This document shows positions 1 through 6,634 of a DNA stretch of 12,753 nucleotides, in pieces. The stretch spans positions 1 to 12,753 of the forward strand of contig JAGWSK010000177.1 in assembly GCA_028869355.1 (NCBI GenBank), in the 5' to 3' direction. The translations under genes and the position numbers were made by a program. The notes beneath the pieces were generated by a model. That model made no database searches. It was not told the origin of the DNA and saw nothing but the letters and a program-made list of their open reading frames with translations. Source of the stretch: Alphaproteobacteria bacterium. Its GTDB lineage: Bacteria; Pseudomonadota; Alphaproteobacteria; Micropepsales; Micropepsaceae. Positions within the stretch are counted from its first letter, which is position 1. Every line of letters starts with the position of its first letter.

Positions 1-123
1 CTCGCCGAAATCGATGGTGAGCTTGTACGCCGGTTTGCGTGCTTCGGGAAAATCCTGAACATCGATGATTGTACCGGCGCGCAGCTCAACTTTCGCAAAG
101 TCGTTCCAGGTGATCTGTTCCAT
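1..123 (-). CDS. csaA: CsaA-like tRNA-binding-domain chaperone, N-terminal part
   Basis: This is the first 41 codons of a minus-strand gene that runs off the left edge; its ATG is the complement of bases 121-123. The translation begins MEQITWNDFAKVELRAGTI and continues with a segment containing DFPEARKPAYKLTIDFGE. That matches the start of CsaA, a small homodimeric OB-fold protein related to the tRNA-binding domains of methionyl- and phenylalanyl-tRNA synthetases, described as having chaperone and export-related activity. CsaA is usually about 110 residues, so roughly two thirds lies outside. The gene is divergent from the GMC oxidoreductase and shares a 94-base upstream region with it. There is no functional link to the rest of the window. 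The family call is firm for such a short piece; the chaperone role is taken from the family only. Confidence 0.82.
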   Translation of the reverse strand, partial: MEQITWNDFAKVELRAGTIIDVQDFPEARKPAYKLTIDFGE

Positions 124-217
124 GGGATCTCGCAGTGCGTAATGGCCCGACATATCACGACCGATAAATCTGGTTTGGTTTATTCCGGTATACTATGCCG
201 GCAATCGGGCGTGAAAA
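124..217. promoter_or_regulatory. Divergent intergenic region with a possible -10 box
   Basis: This 94-base gap separates the divergent csaA-like gene from the GMC oxidoreductase gene and must hold the leftward promoter. On the plus strand, TATACT at 189-194 is a good sigma-70 -10 match inside the palindrome GTATAC. No convincing -35 lies 16-18 bases upstream: TTGGTT at 175-180 is only 8 bases away. If it is used, the rightward leader would be short. The assignment is weak. Confidence 0.25.
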
Positions 218-1882
218 ATGCAGCGTGGGGCGGGGGTGCGAGTAGGGCAGTACGATTACATCATCGTCGGGGCGGGGTCGGCGGGTTGCGTTCTCGCCAA
301 CCGGCTGAGTGAAGACGAAGGCGCGCAAGTTTTGCTGCTGGAAGCGGGCGGCGCCGACCGCCACCCCTGGCTGCACATCCCGCTCGGCCTCGGACGCATG
401 CACAAGTCGCGCATGTTCGACTGGGGTTATGACAGCGAACCCGAACCCGCGCTGAACGGCCGGCGCATTGAAGCGATGCGGGGCAAGGTGCTGGGCGGCA
501 GCTCATCCATCAATGTGATGGCGTTCACGCGCGGCGATCCAGCGGATTACGACCGCTGGGCGCGCAATGGTGCGACAGGCTGGTCCTACGCCGATGTGCT
601 GCCCTGGTTCAAACGCTGCGAAGCTTTCGAGGACGGCGAAAGCGAATATCGCGGCGGGCGCGGACCCATCGGCGTCGAATGGGCGAAAACCCGCGATCCG
701 CTGTTCACGGCCTGGCTGGATGCGGCCAGATCCGCCGGCTATCCGGTCATCCATGATTACAATGCACAAACGCATGAGGGCTTTGGCCGCAGCCAATATT
801 CCATCCGGAACGGCATGCGCTGCTCGGCGTCGGTGGCCTATCTGCGCCCCGCGCTGAAGCGGCCAAACCTGCATGTGGTCACCCATGCGCATGTGCTCCG
901 TATCCTGACGAAGAATACGCGCGCAACCGGCATCGAATATGAATGCAAGGGCGAGAGGCGCGAGGCTTTCGCCGACAGCGAAGTGATCGTCGCCGCCGGG
1001 GCGTTCAACTCGCCGCAAATCCTGATGCTGTCCGGCATCGGTCCGCACGCGCAGTTGCAGAAATCGGGAATCAAAGTGTTGGCCGACCTGCCGGTCGGAC
1101 GCAATCTGCATGACCATGTTGCGGTGCTGATCATGTATGCCCGCCGCGATGCCGGCCCGTTCCGCGATGCGATGCGGCTGGACCGCATGTCATTGGCCAT
1201 GCTGCAGGCCTGGCTTACCGGCACCGGAGCGGCGACGGTGGTGCCCGGCGGATTGCATGCCTTTATCCGGACGCGCCCTGAACTCGCAGTCCAGGATATC
1301 GAATTCATGTTCCGCGGCGCGCCGCCACACGCCCATCTGTGGTTGCCGCCGTTCAACCGCGCCTACGCCGACGGCTTTGGCATCCGTCCGACTTTGCTGC
1401 ACGGCCAGAGTCGCGGCGAAGTGCGGCTGTCGCCCGGCCATCCAATGATGCATCCTGAGATCGTGTTCAATCTGCTGACCGCGCGCGGTGACATCGAAAT
1501 CTTGCGCGAAGGATTCAGGCGGGCGCGCGAAGTTGCGCATCAGAAGCCGCTGGACCCGTTTCGCGGCGCCGAAACATCGCCGGGCGACAAGGTGCAGAGT
1601 GACGCGGAAATCGATGCGTGGATCCGCAAGACCTGTGTCACCGCGCATCATCCGGCCGGGACCTGCCGCATGGGGACGGGCGAAGATTGCGTGCTCGATC
1701 CGCAACTGAGGGTGCGCGGAATTGAAAATCTGCGCGTGGTGGATGCCTCCGCGATGCCGGATCAGGTTTCGGCCCATATCAATGCGACCGTCATCATGAT
1801 TGCCGAAAAGGCCGCAGATTTGATCCGCAAAGCCCCGATACGAGCGGCAAAAGAACCTGCGCGTGCAGTTGCGCCCGCGTAA
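218..1882 (+). CDS. GMC-family FAD-dependent oxidoreductase (choline-dehydrogenase-like)
   Basis: A full-length 554-residue glucose-methanol-choline oxidoreductase, expected to oxidise an alcohol to an aldehyde with FAD and pass electrons to O2, a quinone or another carrier. Visible features are the N-terminal dinucleotide motif GAGSAG (residues 18-23), the acidic ribose-binding LLEAGG (40-45), the first GMC signature GKVLGGSSSIN (89-99), the second, GAFNSPQILMLSGIG (261-275), and the C-terminal catalytic block with H478 in HHPAGTCRMG and H520 in SAHINA, followed by MIAEKAADLI. The active-site pair is thus His/His rather than the His/Asn of choline oxidase. There is no signal peptide, so it is probably cytoplasmic. 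The start at 218 is not certain: an in-frame GTG at 236, just after a GGGG run, would trim six residues and leave the Rossmann fold intact. The gene is 48 bases upstream of the dioxygenase and in the same direction. Many annotations would say choline dehydrogenase, but the substrate cannot be read from sequence. Confidence 0.93.
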   Translation: MQRGAGVRVGQYDYIIVGAGSAGCVLANRLSEDEGAQVLLLEAGGADRHPWLHIPLGLGRMHKSRMFDWGYDSEPEPALNGRRIEAMRGKVLGGSSSINVMAFTRGDPADYDRWARNGATGWSYADVLPWFKRCEAFEDGESEYRGGRGPIGVEWAKTRDPLFTAWLDAARSAGYPVIHDYNAQTHEGFGRSQYSIRNGMRCSASVAYLRPALKRPNLHVVTHAHVLRILTKNTRATGIEYECKGERREAFADSEVIVAAGAFNSPQILMLSGIGPHAQLQKSGIKVLADLPVGRNLHDHVAVLIMYARRDAGPFRDAMRLDRMSLAMLQAWLTGTGAATVVPGGLHAFIRTRPELAVQDIEFMFRGAPPHAHLWLPPFNRAYADGFGIRPTLLHGQSRGEVRLSPGHPMMHPEIVFNLLTARGDIEILREGFRRAREVAHQKPLDPFRGAETSPGDKVQSDAEIDAWIRKTCVTAHHPAGTCRMGTGEDCVLDPQLRVRGIENLRVVDASAMPDQVSAHINATVIMIAEKAADLIRKAPIRAAKEPARAVAPA

Positions 1883-1930
1883 GCGCTTTCGGTACTGTCC
1901 CCACCGGCAGAATTGATCCGGGATACCGGA

Positions 1931-2794
1931 ATGAATGTGATCACGCGGGAGCGGCTGCAGATCAGGCCGCTGACCAGGCATATTGGCGCGGAAATCCGTG
2001 GCGTCGATCTGAAGCAACGGCCGGATGATGAAACCATCGCCCGGATTTACCAGAGCTGGCTCGACCATCTGGTGCTGGTGTTTCCGGATCAGGATTTGAG
2101 CCAGGAAGATTTGCTGCGGGTCACCGGCTATTTCGGCGAGCCCGGGCATCTCGACCGGCCGGCAAAATATCATCCGCCGGGTTTTTCGCGCGTGTTGCCG
2201 GGGATCATGCTGATCTCGAATATCCGCGAGAATGGCGAGCCGATCGGGGCGCTGCCGGATGGCGAGATGATGTTCCACCACGACATGATTCATAAGGAAG
2301 TGCCGAGCAAGGCGACATTGCTTTATTCGGTCGAGATTCCATCCAGCGGCGGAAACACGCTTTTTGCGAGCGGTTATGCGGCCTATGAGATGCTGGACCC
2401 GGCGATCCGCAGCAAAGCGGAAGGGCGGCAGGCGCTACATCACTATAATTATGGGTCGACGCAGCGCGGCGATGATCGCGGCGTGGCGGCGTTCAACGAA
2501 TGCATGCATCCGGTGTTCCGCACGCATGAGGAAACCGGGCGCAAGGCGGTTTATGTGAACCGGCTGATGACGGTGAAGATCGACGGAATGGACGCGCGCG
2601 AGAGCGACACAGTGTTGAACGCGATCTTCGATCACGCCGAAAAGCCGGAATTTGTCTACGAGCATGTCTGGCGCAAAGGCGATCTGCTGCTGTGGGACAA
2701 TCGCTGCTCGTCGCATGCGCGGACGGACTTTCCGGCGCAGGAGCGGCGGCTGATGCTGCGCACGACCGTGCGCGGCACCACGCGGCCGGTTTAA
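1931..2794 (+). CDS. TauD/TfdA-family Fe(II)/2-oxoglutarate-dependent dioxygenase
   Basis: A 287-residue non-haem iron dioxygenase that should couple 2-oxoglutarate decarboxylation to hydroxylation of a small substrate, often followed by C-S, C-O or C-N cleavage. The facial triad is visible as H116-x-D118 (in FHHDMIH) and H262 (in WDNRCSSHARTDF). R273 and R277 sit 11 and 15 residues after the distal His, at the TauD spacing for the 2-oxoglutarate-binding arginine and the substrate-side arginine. The N-terminal IGAEIRGVDL (18-27) is also typical of the family. I place the start at ATG 1931 because GGGA at 1920-1923 is a well-spaced ribosome site; an upstream in-frame TTG at 1913 adds only six unlikely residues. 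Keeping both arginines is compatible with an anionic substrate such as a sulfonate, carboxylate or phenoxyacetate, but the actual compound is unknown. It follows the GMC gene by 48 bases and precedes the binding-protein frame by 3 bases. Confidence 0.93.
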   Translation: MNVITRERLQIRPLTRHIGAEIRGVDLKQRPDDETIARIYQSWLDHLVLVFPDQDLSQEDLLRVTGYFGEPGHLDRPAKYHPPGFSRVLPGIMLISNIRENGEPIGALPDGEMMFHHDMIHKEVPSKATLLYSVEIPSSGGNTLFASGYAAYEMLDPAIRSKAEGRQALHHYNYGSTQRGDDRGVAAFNECMHPVFRTHEETGRKAVYVNRLMTVKIDGMDARESDTVLNAIFDHAEKPEFVYEHVWRKGDLLLWDNRCSSHARTDFPAQERRLMLRTTVRGTTRPV

Positions 2795-2797
2795 GGC

Positions 2798-3982
2798 ATG
2801 CCTCGATTGTTCAGAACGCTCCCCTCACCCAGCCGTGCGCTCGCTTGCGCTCGCTGTCCCCTCCCCGAAATCGCAAAGCGATTTCGATTTCCGCGCTCGC
2901 CGACAGCTCTGCTGTCGTCCAGACGCGCTTCAACCCTCAAGGGGAGGGTTGAGTGGGGAAGACGACCGAACGCGATCAGTGTTGTGTTGGTGGTTTTGGT
3001 GGCGTTGAGTGTGCCGGGGGCGGCGTTGGCGCAGAACGCGTTTTATCGCGGCAAGACGGTTACGCTGATCGTCAGCGACGCGGCCGGCGGCGGCTATGAC
3101 ATCATGGCGCGCACGATTGCGAAATATCTCGGCAACCACATCGCCGGTGGCCCGCGTATCGTCGTGCAGAACATGCCGGGCGCGGGCGGCATTGTGGCGA
3201 TGAATTATCTGTACACCACGGCGCCGAAGGACGGCACCATGATCTCCGCGGTGGACAACAACACGCCGGTTGAGCCGCTGCTCGGGACGCCGGAGGCGAG
3301 GTACAACGCACGGCGCTTCAACTGGCTGGGCTCGCCGACGGTGGAAACCGGGTTGGTGATTGTCTGGCACACGGTGCCGGTCAATTCGGTTGACGATCTG
3401 CGGAAGCACGAAACCTCGATGGGTGCGTCGGGCGCCAATTCGACGCCGAGTTTCTATGCGCGGCTGATCAACGCGACGCTTGGCACGAAGATGAAAATCG
3501 TTGCCGGCTATACCGGCCAGACCGATGTGTATCTGGCGATGCAGCGCGGCGAAGTGGATGGCGCGCCCAGCATTTTCCTGAACACACTGAACGCGACACA
3601 GCCGAACTGGCGGACCGATAAGAAGATCAAGGTGCTGCTGCAATATGGGCTCGAGCGCGCGCCTTCGCTGCCAAATGTGCCGTCCGCGCTGGATGTGGCG
3701 AAAAGCGCGGAAGACAAAATGCTGCTGAAGGCAGGGCTGGCCGAGGTCGGGCTGGGACGGCCCTATCTGATGCCGCCGGGCGTGCCTGCGCCGCTGGTGG
3801 CCGAGATGCGCATGGCTTTCGCGGCGACATTTGCCGATCCGGCTTTCCTTGCCGATACGCGGCGGATGAATCTCGGCGTCAATGCACCGCGCAGCGGCGA
3901 GCAACTGGCGAAGACCATTGACGATGCCTATCGCACGCCGCCGGAGATCGTGCAGCGGCTGCGCAAGCTGTCTTTGCACTGA
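2798..3982 (+). CDS. Bug/TctC-family periplasmic substrate-binding protein with anomalous N-terminus
   Basis: A tripartite-tricarboxylate-transporter-type (Bug) solute receptor, expected to bind a small carboxylate or related compound in the periplasm. After a hydrophobic stretch SVVLVVLVALSVPGAALA (residues 61-78) and likely cleavage before QNAFYRGKT, the mature part has VSDAAGGGYDIMAR, VVQNMPGAGG and APKDGT, all family hallmarks. It is about 316 residues, the normal length. The start is a problem. The only upstream ATG (2798) adds 60 residues before the hydrophobic core, and nearly all are encoded by the palindromic repeat at 2821-2957. Internal GTG codons at 2984 and 2990 would leave a signal peptide with no basic n-region. 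Either an unusually long leader is used or the repeat replaced the original start. No TctA/TctB membrane partners are in the window. The next gene starts 2 bases after its stop, so this gene heads the tight run to cofH. Confidence 0.88.
   Translation: MPRLFRTLPSPSRALACARCPLPEIAKRFRFPRSPTALLSSRRASTLKGRVEWGRRPNAISVVLVVLVALSVPGAALAQNAFYRGKTVTLIVSDAAGGGYDIMARTIAKYLGNHIAGGPRIVVQNMPGAGGIVAMNYLYTTAPKDGTMISAVDNNTPVEPLLGTPEARYNARRFNWLGSPTVETGLVIVWHTVPVNSVDDLRKHETSMGASGANSTPSFYARLINATLGTKMKIVAGYTGQTDVYLAMQRGEVDGAPSIFLNTLNATQPNWRTDKKIKVLLQYGLERAPSLPNVPSALDVAKSAEDKMLLKAGLAEVGLGRPYLMPPGVPAPLVAEMRMAFAATFADPAFLADTRRMNLGVNAPRSGEQLAKTIDDAYRTPPEIVQRLRKLSLH
2821..2957. repeat. GC-rich palindromic intergenic repeat, three stem-loops
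   Basis: A run of non-protein-like sequence made of ordered repeats. TGCGCTCGCT is duplicated in tandem at 2836-2845 and 2846-2855. Perfect inverted repeats follow: GAAATCGC/GCGATTTC (2867-2874 and 2878-2885, loop AAA), CGACAGC/GCTGTCG (2901-2907 and 2911-2917, loop TCT) and TCAACCCTC/GAGGGTTGA (2930-2938 and 2944-2952, loop AAGGG). The ends CCCCTCACCC and GGGTTGAGTGGGG are loosely complementary. This design resembles small palindromic intergenic elements that are plentiful in rhizobial and related genomes; the exact family name is not assignable here. It stays in frame with the binding-protein gene and would encode its first 50 or so residues. As RNA it could also form a hairpin array between the dioxygenase and the downstream operon. 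Confidence 0.8.
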
Positions 3983-3984
3983 CC

Positions 3985-4629
3985 ATGGCCAAACTTTCGC
4001 GACTGGATCCATCGCTCAGCGGTCACAGCTCGGGTCTGGTCCTGTTCGATACGCTGAATGGCTATCTGCATCCTGTTGACGCGACGAAGGGGGCGTTTCT
4101 CGCCGAACGCAAGATCATCGAGAAGCTGAAATTGTTGCTGGATGGTGCGCGCGGCGTCGGAATGACCGTGTTCTATCCCTCGGGCGCGCATGCGGTGGAT
4201 GATGCGGATTCGGTGGACCGGCTGACCGACACCGACATGGATCTGCGGGAGGGTGGCGGGCGCGACAAGCCGATCCGGCCGCACTTCCATCGCGGTTCAA
4301 AGGACGCGGAAATCGTGCCGGAACTCGCGCCCGCGCGGGGCGACATCGTGGTGCCGAAACAGCGGTGGAGTTCGTTTTACCAGACCAATCTCGACTTGCA
4401 GCTTCGGGTTCGCGAGATCGGAACCATCATTATCGCCGGCGGTTCCACCGATGTCGGGATTGCCAGCACCGTGTTCGCGGCGCGCGACCTTGATTATGGC
4501 ATCGTCGTTGTGCGCGATGCGTGCTATTCCACCCGCGGACCCAACCACGACTTTTTCATGGACCGGGTGTTCCCGCGCATGGCGCGTGTCGTGACCGCGG
4601 AGCAGGCGGTTTCGCTGATGATCCGGTGA
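3985..4629 (+). CDS. Isochorismatase-fold hydrolase lacking the catalytic cysteine
   Basis: A 214-residue protein of the isochorismatase-like (cysteine hydrolase) superfamily. The family triad is Asp-Lys-Cys. Here D22 (in LVLFDTLNGYL) and K125 (in VVPKQRWSSFY) are present, but the position normally held by Cys in a T-x-x-C-V-x-x-T block reads TDVGIAST, so G158 replaces the nucleophile; the only Cys, C180, is elsewhere. The same Gly replacement is known in true isochorismatases (EntB, PhzD), which hydrolyse a vinyl ether without a thiolate, and I recall it in YecD-like proteins. Amidase activity by the N-carbamoylsarcosine-amidase mechanism is therefore unlikely; vinyl-ether hydrolysis or a non-hydrolytic role is more plausible. 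No signal peptide is present. The ATG lies 2 bases after the binding-protein stop with no clear Shine-Dalgarno, suggesting translational coupling. The dienelactone-hydrolase gene starts 4 bases after its stop. Confidence 0.88.
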   Translation: MAKLSRLDPSLSGHSSGLVLFDTLNGYLHPVDATKGAFLAERKIIEKLKLLLDGARGVGMTVFYPSGAHAVDDADSVDRLTDTDMDLREGGGRDKPIRPHFHRGSKDAEIVPELAPARGDIVVPKQRWSSFYQTNLDLQLRVREIGTIIIAGGSTDVGIASTVFAARDLDYGIVVVRDACYSTRGPNHDFFMDRVFPRMARVVTAEQAVSLMIR

Positions 4630-4633
4630 CGCG

Positions 4634-5437
4634 ATGCAGGAAATTGTAACCGAACTGCTGAAATGTCCGAACGGCATGCCGGTCTTCCTGGCGCAGCCGA
4701 AGAAGCCGGGCCGCTATCCGGCGGTGGTGCTGATGCATGAACGCTATGGTCTGGTCCAGCACACGCAGGATCTGGCCACGCGCTGTGCTGCCGATGGATT
4801 TGTCGCAGTCGCGCCGAATTTCTTTTTCCGTCATCCCGATCCGAAGGCGCTGACCGCGGGCGATTCCCGCTATGACATGAGCGATCCGGAATCGGTGGAC
4901 AGTCTGGAAGCGGTCCTGTCCGTTCTCGAAAGCCAGCGCCTTGCCGACATAAACAAGATCGCGGTGGCGGGATTTTGTCAGACCGGACGGCACCCGCTGG
5001 TGTTCGCGCGGACGCGCCCGATTCAGGCGGTGGTCGTGTGGTATGGCGCCGCGAATGGGCGCGAATGGGACGTGAATGCGCTGCAACCGGAGCCGCTGGA
5101 CAAAATCATCGCGGCGCTGCCCTGTCCGGTGTTCGGCGCCTTCGGATCGGACGATCACCTGATTTCGATTCCTGATGTCGGCCGCTTCCGCAATGCGCTC
5201 GAGCAGCACAACAGGTCATACGACATTCATCTCTATGCCGGCGCGCCGCATGGCTGGCTCAATGACACCATGCCCGGGCGTTACCGCAAGCCGCAGGCGG
5301 AGGCCGCGTGGTCGGCGCAACAGCGATTCTTACGCGCGGTGTTTGCCGGAGAATGGCCGGGGAGCCAGGTGCGCTGGCAGTTCGAGTGCGAATTCGGCCG
5401 CGATTACGATTTTTCGAAGAATCGCCGGCAGGCGTGA
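4634..5437 (+). CDS. Dienelactone hydrolase (DLH) family alpha/beta-hydrolase
   Basis: A 267-residue cytoplasmic alpha/beta-hydrolase of the carboxymethylenebutenolidase family, which opens lactones or cleaves related esters in ring-cleavage pathways. Expected residues are visible: E36 in MHERYGL (same number as in the Pseudomonas enzyme), nucleophile C115 in GFCQTGRHP, D173 or D174 in GSDDHL, and H206 in APHGW. The nucleophile elbow continues QTGRHP instead of the common MGG/LGG. The last 30 or so residues, including QFECEFGRDYDFS, extend past the usual fold end. GGTGA at 4625-4629 is a close ribosome site for the ATG at 4634. cofG starts 1 base after the stop. Substrate is unknown; the presence of an intact Cys triad argues for a working hydrolase, in contrast with the Cys-less neighbour. 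Confidence 0.9.
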   Translation: MQEIVTELLKCPNGMPVFLAQPKKPGRYPAVVLMHERYGLVQHTQDLATRCAADGFVAVAPNFFFRHPDPKALTAGDSRYDMSDPESVDSLEAVLSVLESQRLADINKIAVAGFCQTGRHPLVFARTRPIQAVVVWYGAANGREWDVNALQPEPLDKIIAALPCPVFGAFGSDDHLISIPDVGRFRNALEQHNRSYDIHLYAGAPHGWLNDTMPGRYRKPQAEAAWSAQQRFLRAVFAGEWPGSQVRWQFECEFGRDYDFSKNRRQA

Positions 5438-5438
5438 C

Positions 5439-6632
5439 ATGGCGCAAAGTGCGGCGGTGCAGTCCGGATTGGCGCGCGCGGTTGACCAGGCGCTGGAGGC
5501 GGCTTCCCGGGGCCAGGGCATCGCGCGCGAAGATGCGCTGCGGCTGATCGAGAGCGCCGATACGCGCGCGCTTTGCGCGATCGCAGCGGCACTGCGCGAC
5601 CGGTTCAAGGGCCGGATCGTCAGTTACTCCCGCAAGGTGTTCATTCCGCTGACCCATCTGTGCCGCGATTATTGCGGCTACTGCACATTTCGCAGCGATC
5701 CAAAACCGGGTGTTGCCGCCTATATGACGCCCGACGAAGTCCTTGCCGTGGCGCAGGCGGGCGTGCGGGCGGGATGCAAGGAGGCGCTGTTCAGCCTCGG
5801 CGATCAGCCGGAGCAGATATTTCCCGAGGCGCGCGAGTTTCTGCGCGCGAGAGGGTTTTCGCGCACGCTGGAATATCTCGCCGCGATGGCCGAACTTGTG
5901 TTGCGCGAGACCGGTTTGCTGCCCCATTCCAATCCTGGTCTGATGCCGGCCGATGACATGGCGCGTCTAAGGCGCAGCAATGTCAGCCTCGGACTGATGC
6001 TGGAATCGACGAGTTTACGCCTGCGCGCTAAGGGCGCGGCACATTGGCGCGCGCCGGACAAGGCGCCGGCGCTCCGTCTCAGGACGATCGAAGAAGCCGG
6101 GCGGCAACGTATTGCCTTCACCACCGGGATTCTGATCGGCATCGGCGAAACACCGGCCGAGCGCGTGGATTCGCTGTTTGCGATTGCGGAGCTGCACCGC
6201 CGTTATGGTCACATCCAGGAGGTTCTGGTGCAGCCGTTCCGCGCCAAGCCGGACATCCGAATGGCGAGCGCGGATGATCCTTCGGTGGAAGATTTGCAAA
6301 GGACGATCGCCGTCGCGCGCATCATCATGCCGGAGTTGAACGTCCAGTCGCCACCCAATCTGGTGCGCGATGATTTCCCCGATCTGCTGACCGCCGGCAT
6401 CAATGATTTCGGGGGCGTTTCGCCGGTGACGAAAGATTTCATCAATCCGGAGGCGGCCTGGCCGCAGATTGCGGTGTTGCAGCAGCGCACCGAACATTGT
6501 GGATTTGAATTGCGCGAGCGGCTGGCGATCTATCCGGAATTCGCGCGGTCAGTGGACGAGTGGACCGATGCGGCACTGGCCGCGCCTTTGGCGGCGCATC
6601 TCGGACCCGATTTTTACGCGCGGGTACAATAA
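5439..6632 (+). CDS. cofG: CofG, 7,8-didemethyl-8-hydroxy-5-deazariboflavin synthase subunit 1
   Basis: A 397-residue radical SAM enzyme, one of the two subunits that build Fo, the deazaflavin chromophore of F420. CofG performs the second radical step, closing the ring on the tyrosine-derived adduct made by CofH. The 4Fe-4S motif is C75-x3-C79-x2-C82 in CRDYCGYCTF, within IPLTHLCRDYCGYC, diagnostic of CofG. Also typical are HSNPGLM (163-169), GIGETPAERVDSL (234-246), VQPFRAKP (264-271), and near the C-terminus NDFGGVSPVTKDFINPEAAWP (322-341). The frame stays open upstream to 5175, but the ATG at 5439, 1 base after the DLH stop, gives the normal family N-terminus. In actinobacteria CofG and CofH are fused as FbiC; here they are separate genes. 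The position at the end of a catabolic-type operon is the odd feature. Confidence 0.97.
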   Translation: MAQSAAVQSGLARAVDQALEAASRGQGIAREDALRLIESADTRALCAIAAALRDRFKGRIVSYSRKVFIPLTHLCRDYCGYCTFRSDPKPGVAAYMTPDEVLAVAQAGVRAGCKEALFSLGDQPEQIFPEAREFLRARGFSRTLEYLAAMAELVLRETGLLPHSNPGLMPADDMARLRRSNVSLGLMLESTSLRLRAKGAAHWRAPDKAPALRLRTIEEAGRQRIAFTTGILIGIGETPAERVDSLFAIAELHRRYGHIQEVLVQPFRAKPDIRMASADDPSVEDLQRTIAVARIIMPELNVQSPPNLVRDDFPDLLTAGINDFGGVSPVTKDFINPEAAWPQIAVLQQRTEHCGFELRERLAIYPEFARSVDEWTDAALAAPLAAHLGPDFYARVQ

Positions 6633-6634
6633 TC

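Noticed and set aside
1190..2293. Long leftward open frame (367 codons) opposite the GMC and dioxygenase genes
   Set aside because: It lies antisense to two genes with clear catalytic motifs and shows no domain; it is a by-product of high-GC codon bias.
2930..4012. Leftward open frame (360 codons) opposite the binding-protein gene
   Set aside because: Arg/His-rich translation without motifs, fully antisense to a recognisable Bug-family gene.
5175..5438. In-frame upstream extension of cofG
   Set aside because: It overlaps the DLH gene, including its C-terminal region, and the translated sequence does not resemble any CofG N-terminus.
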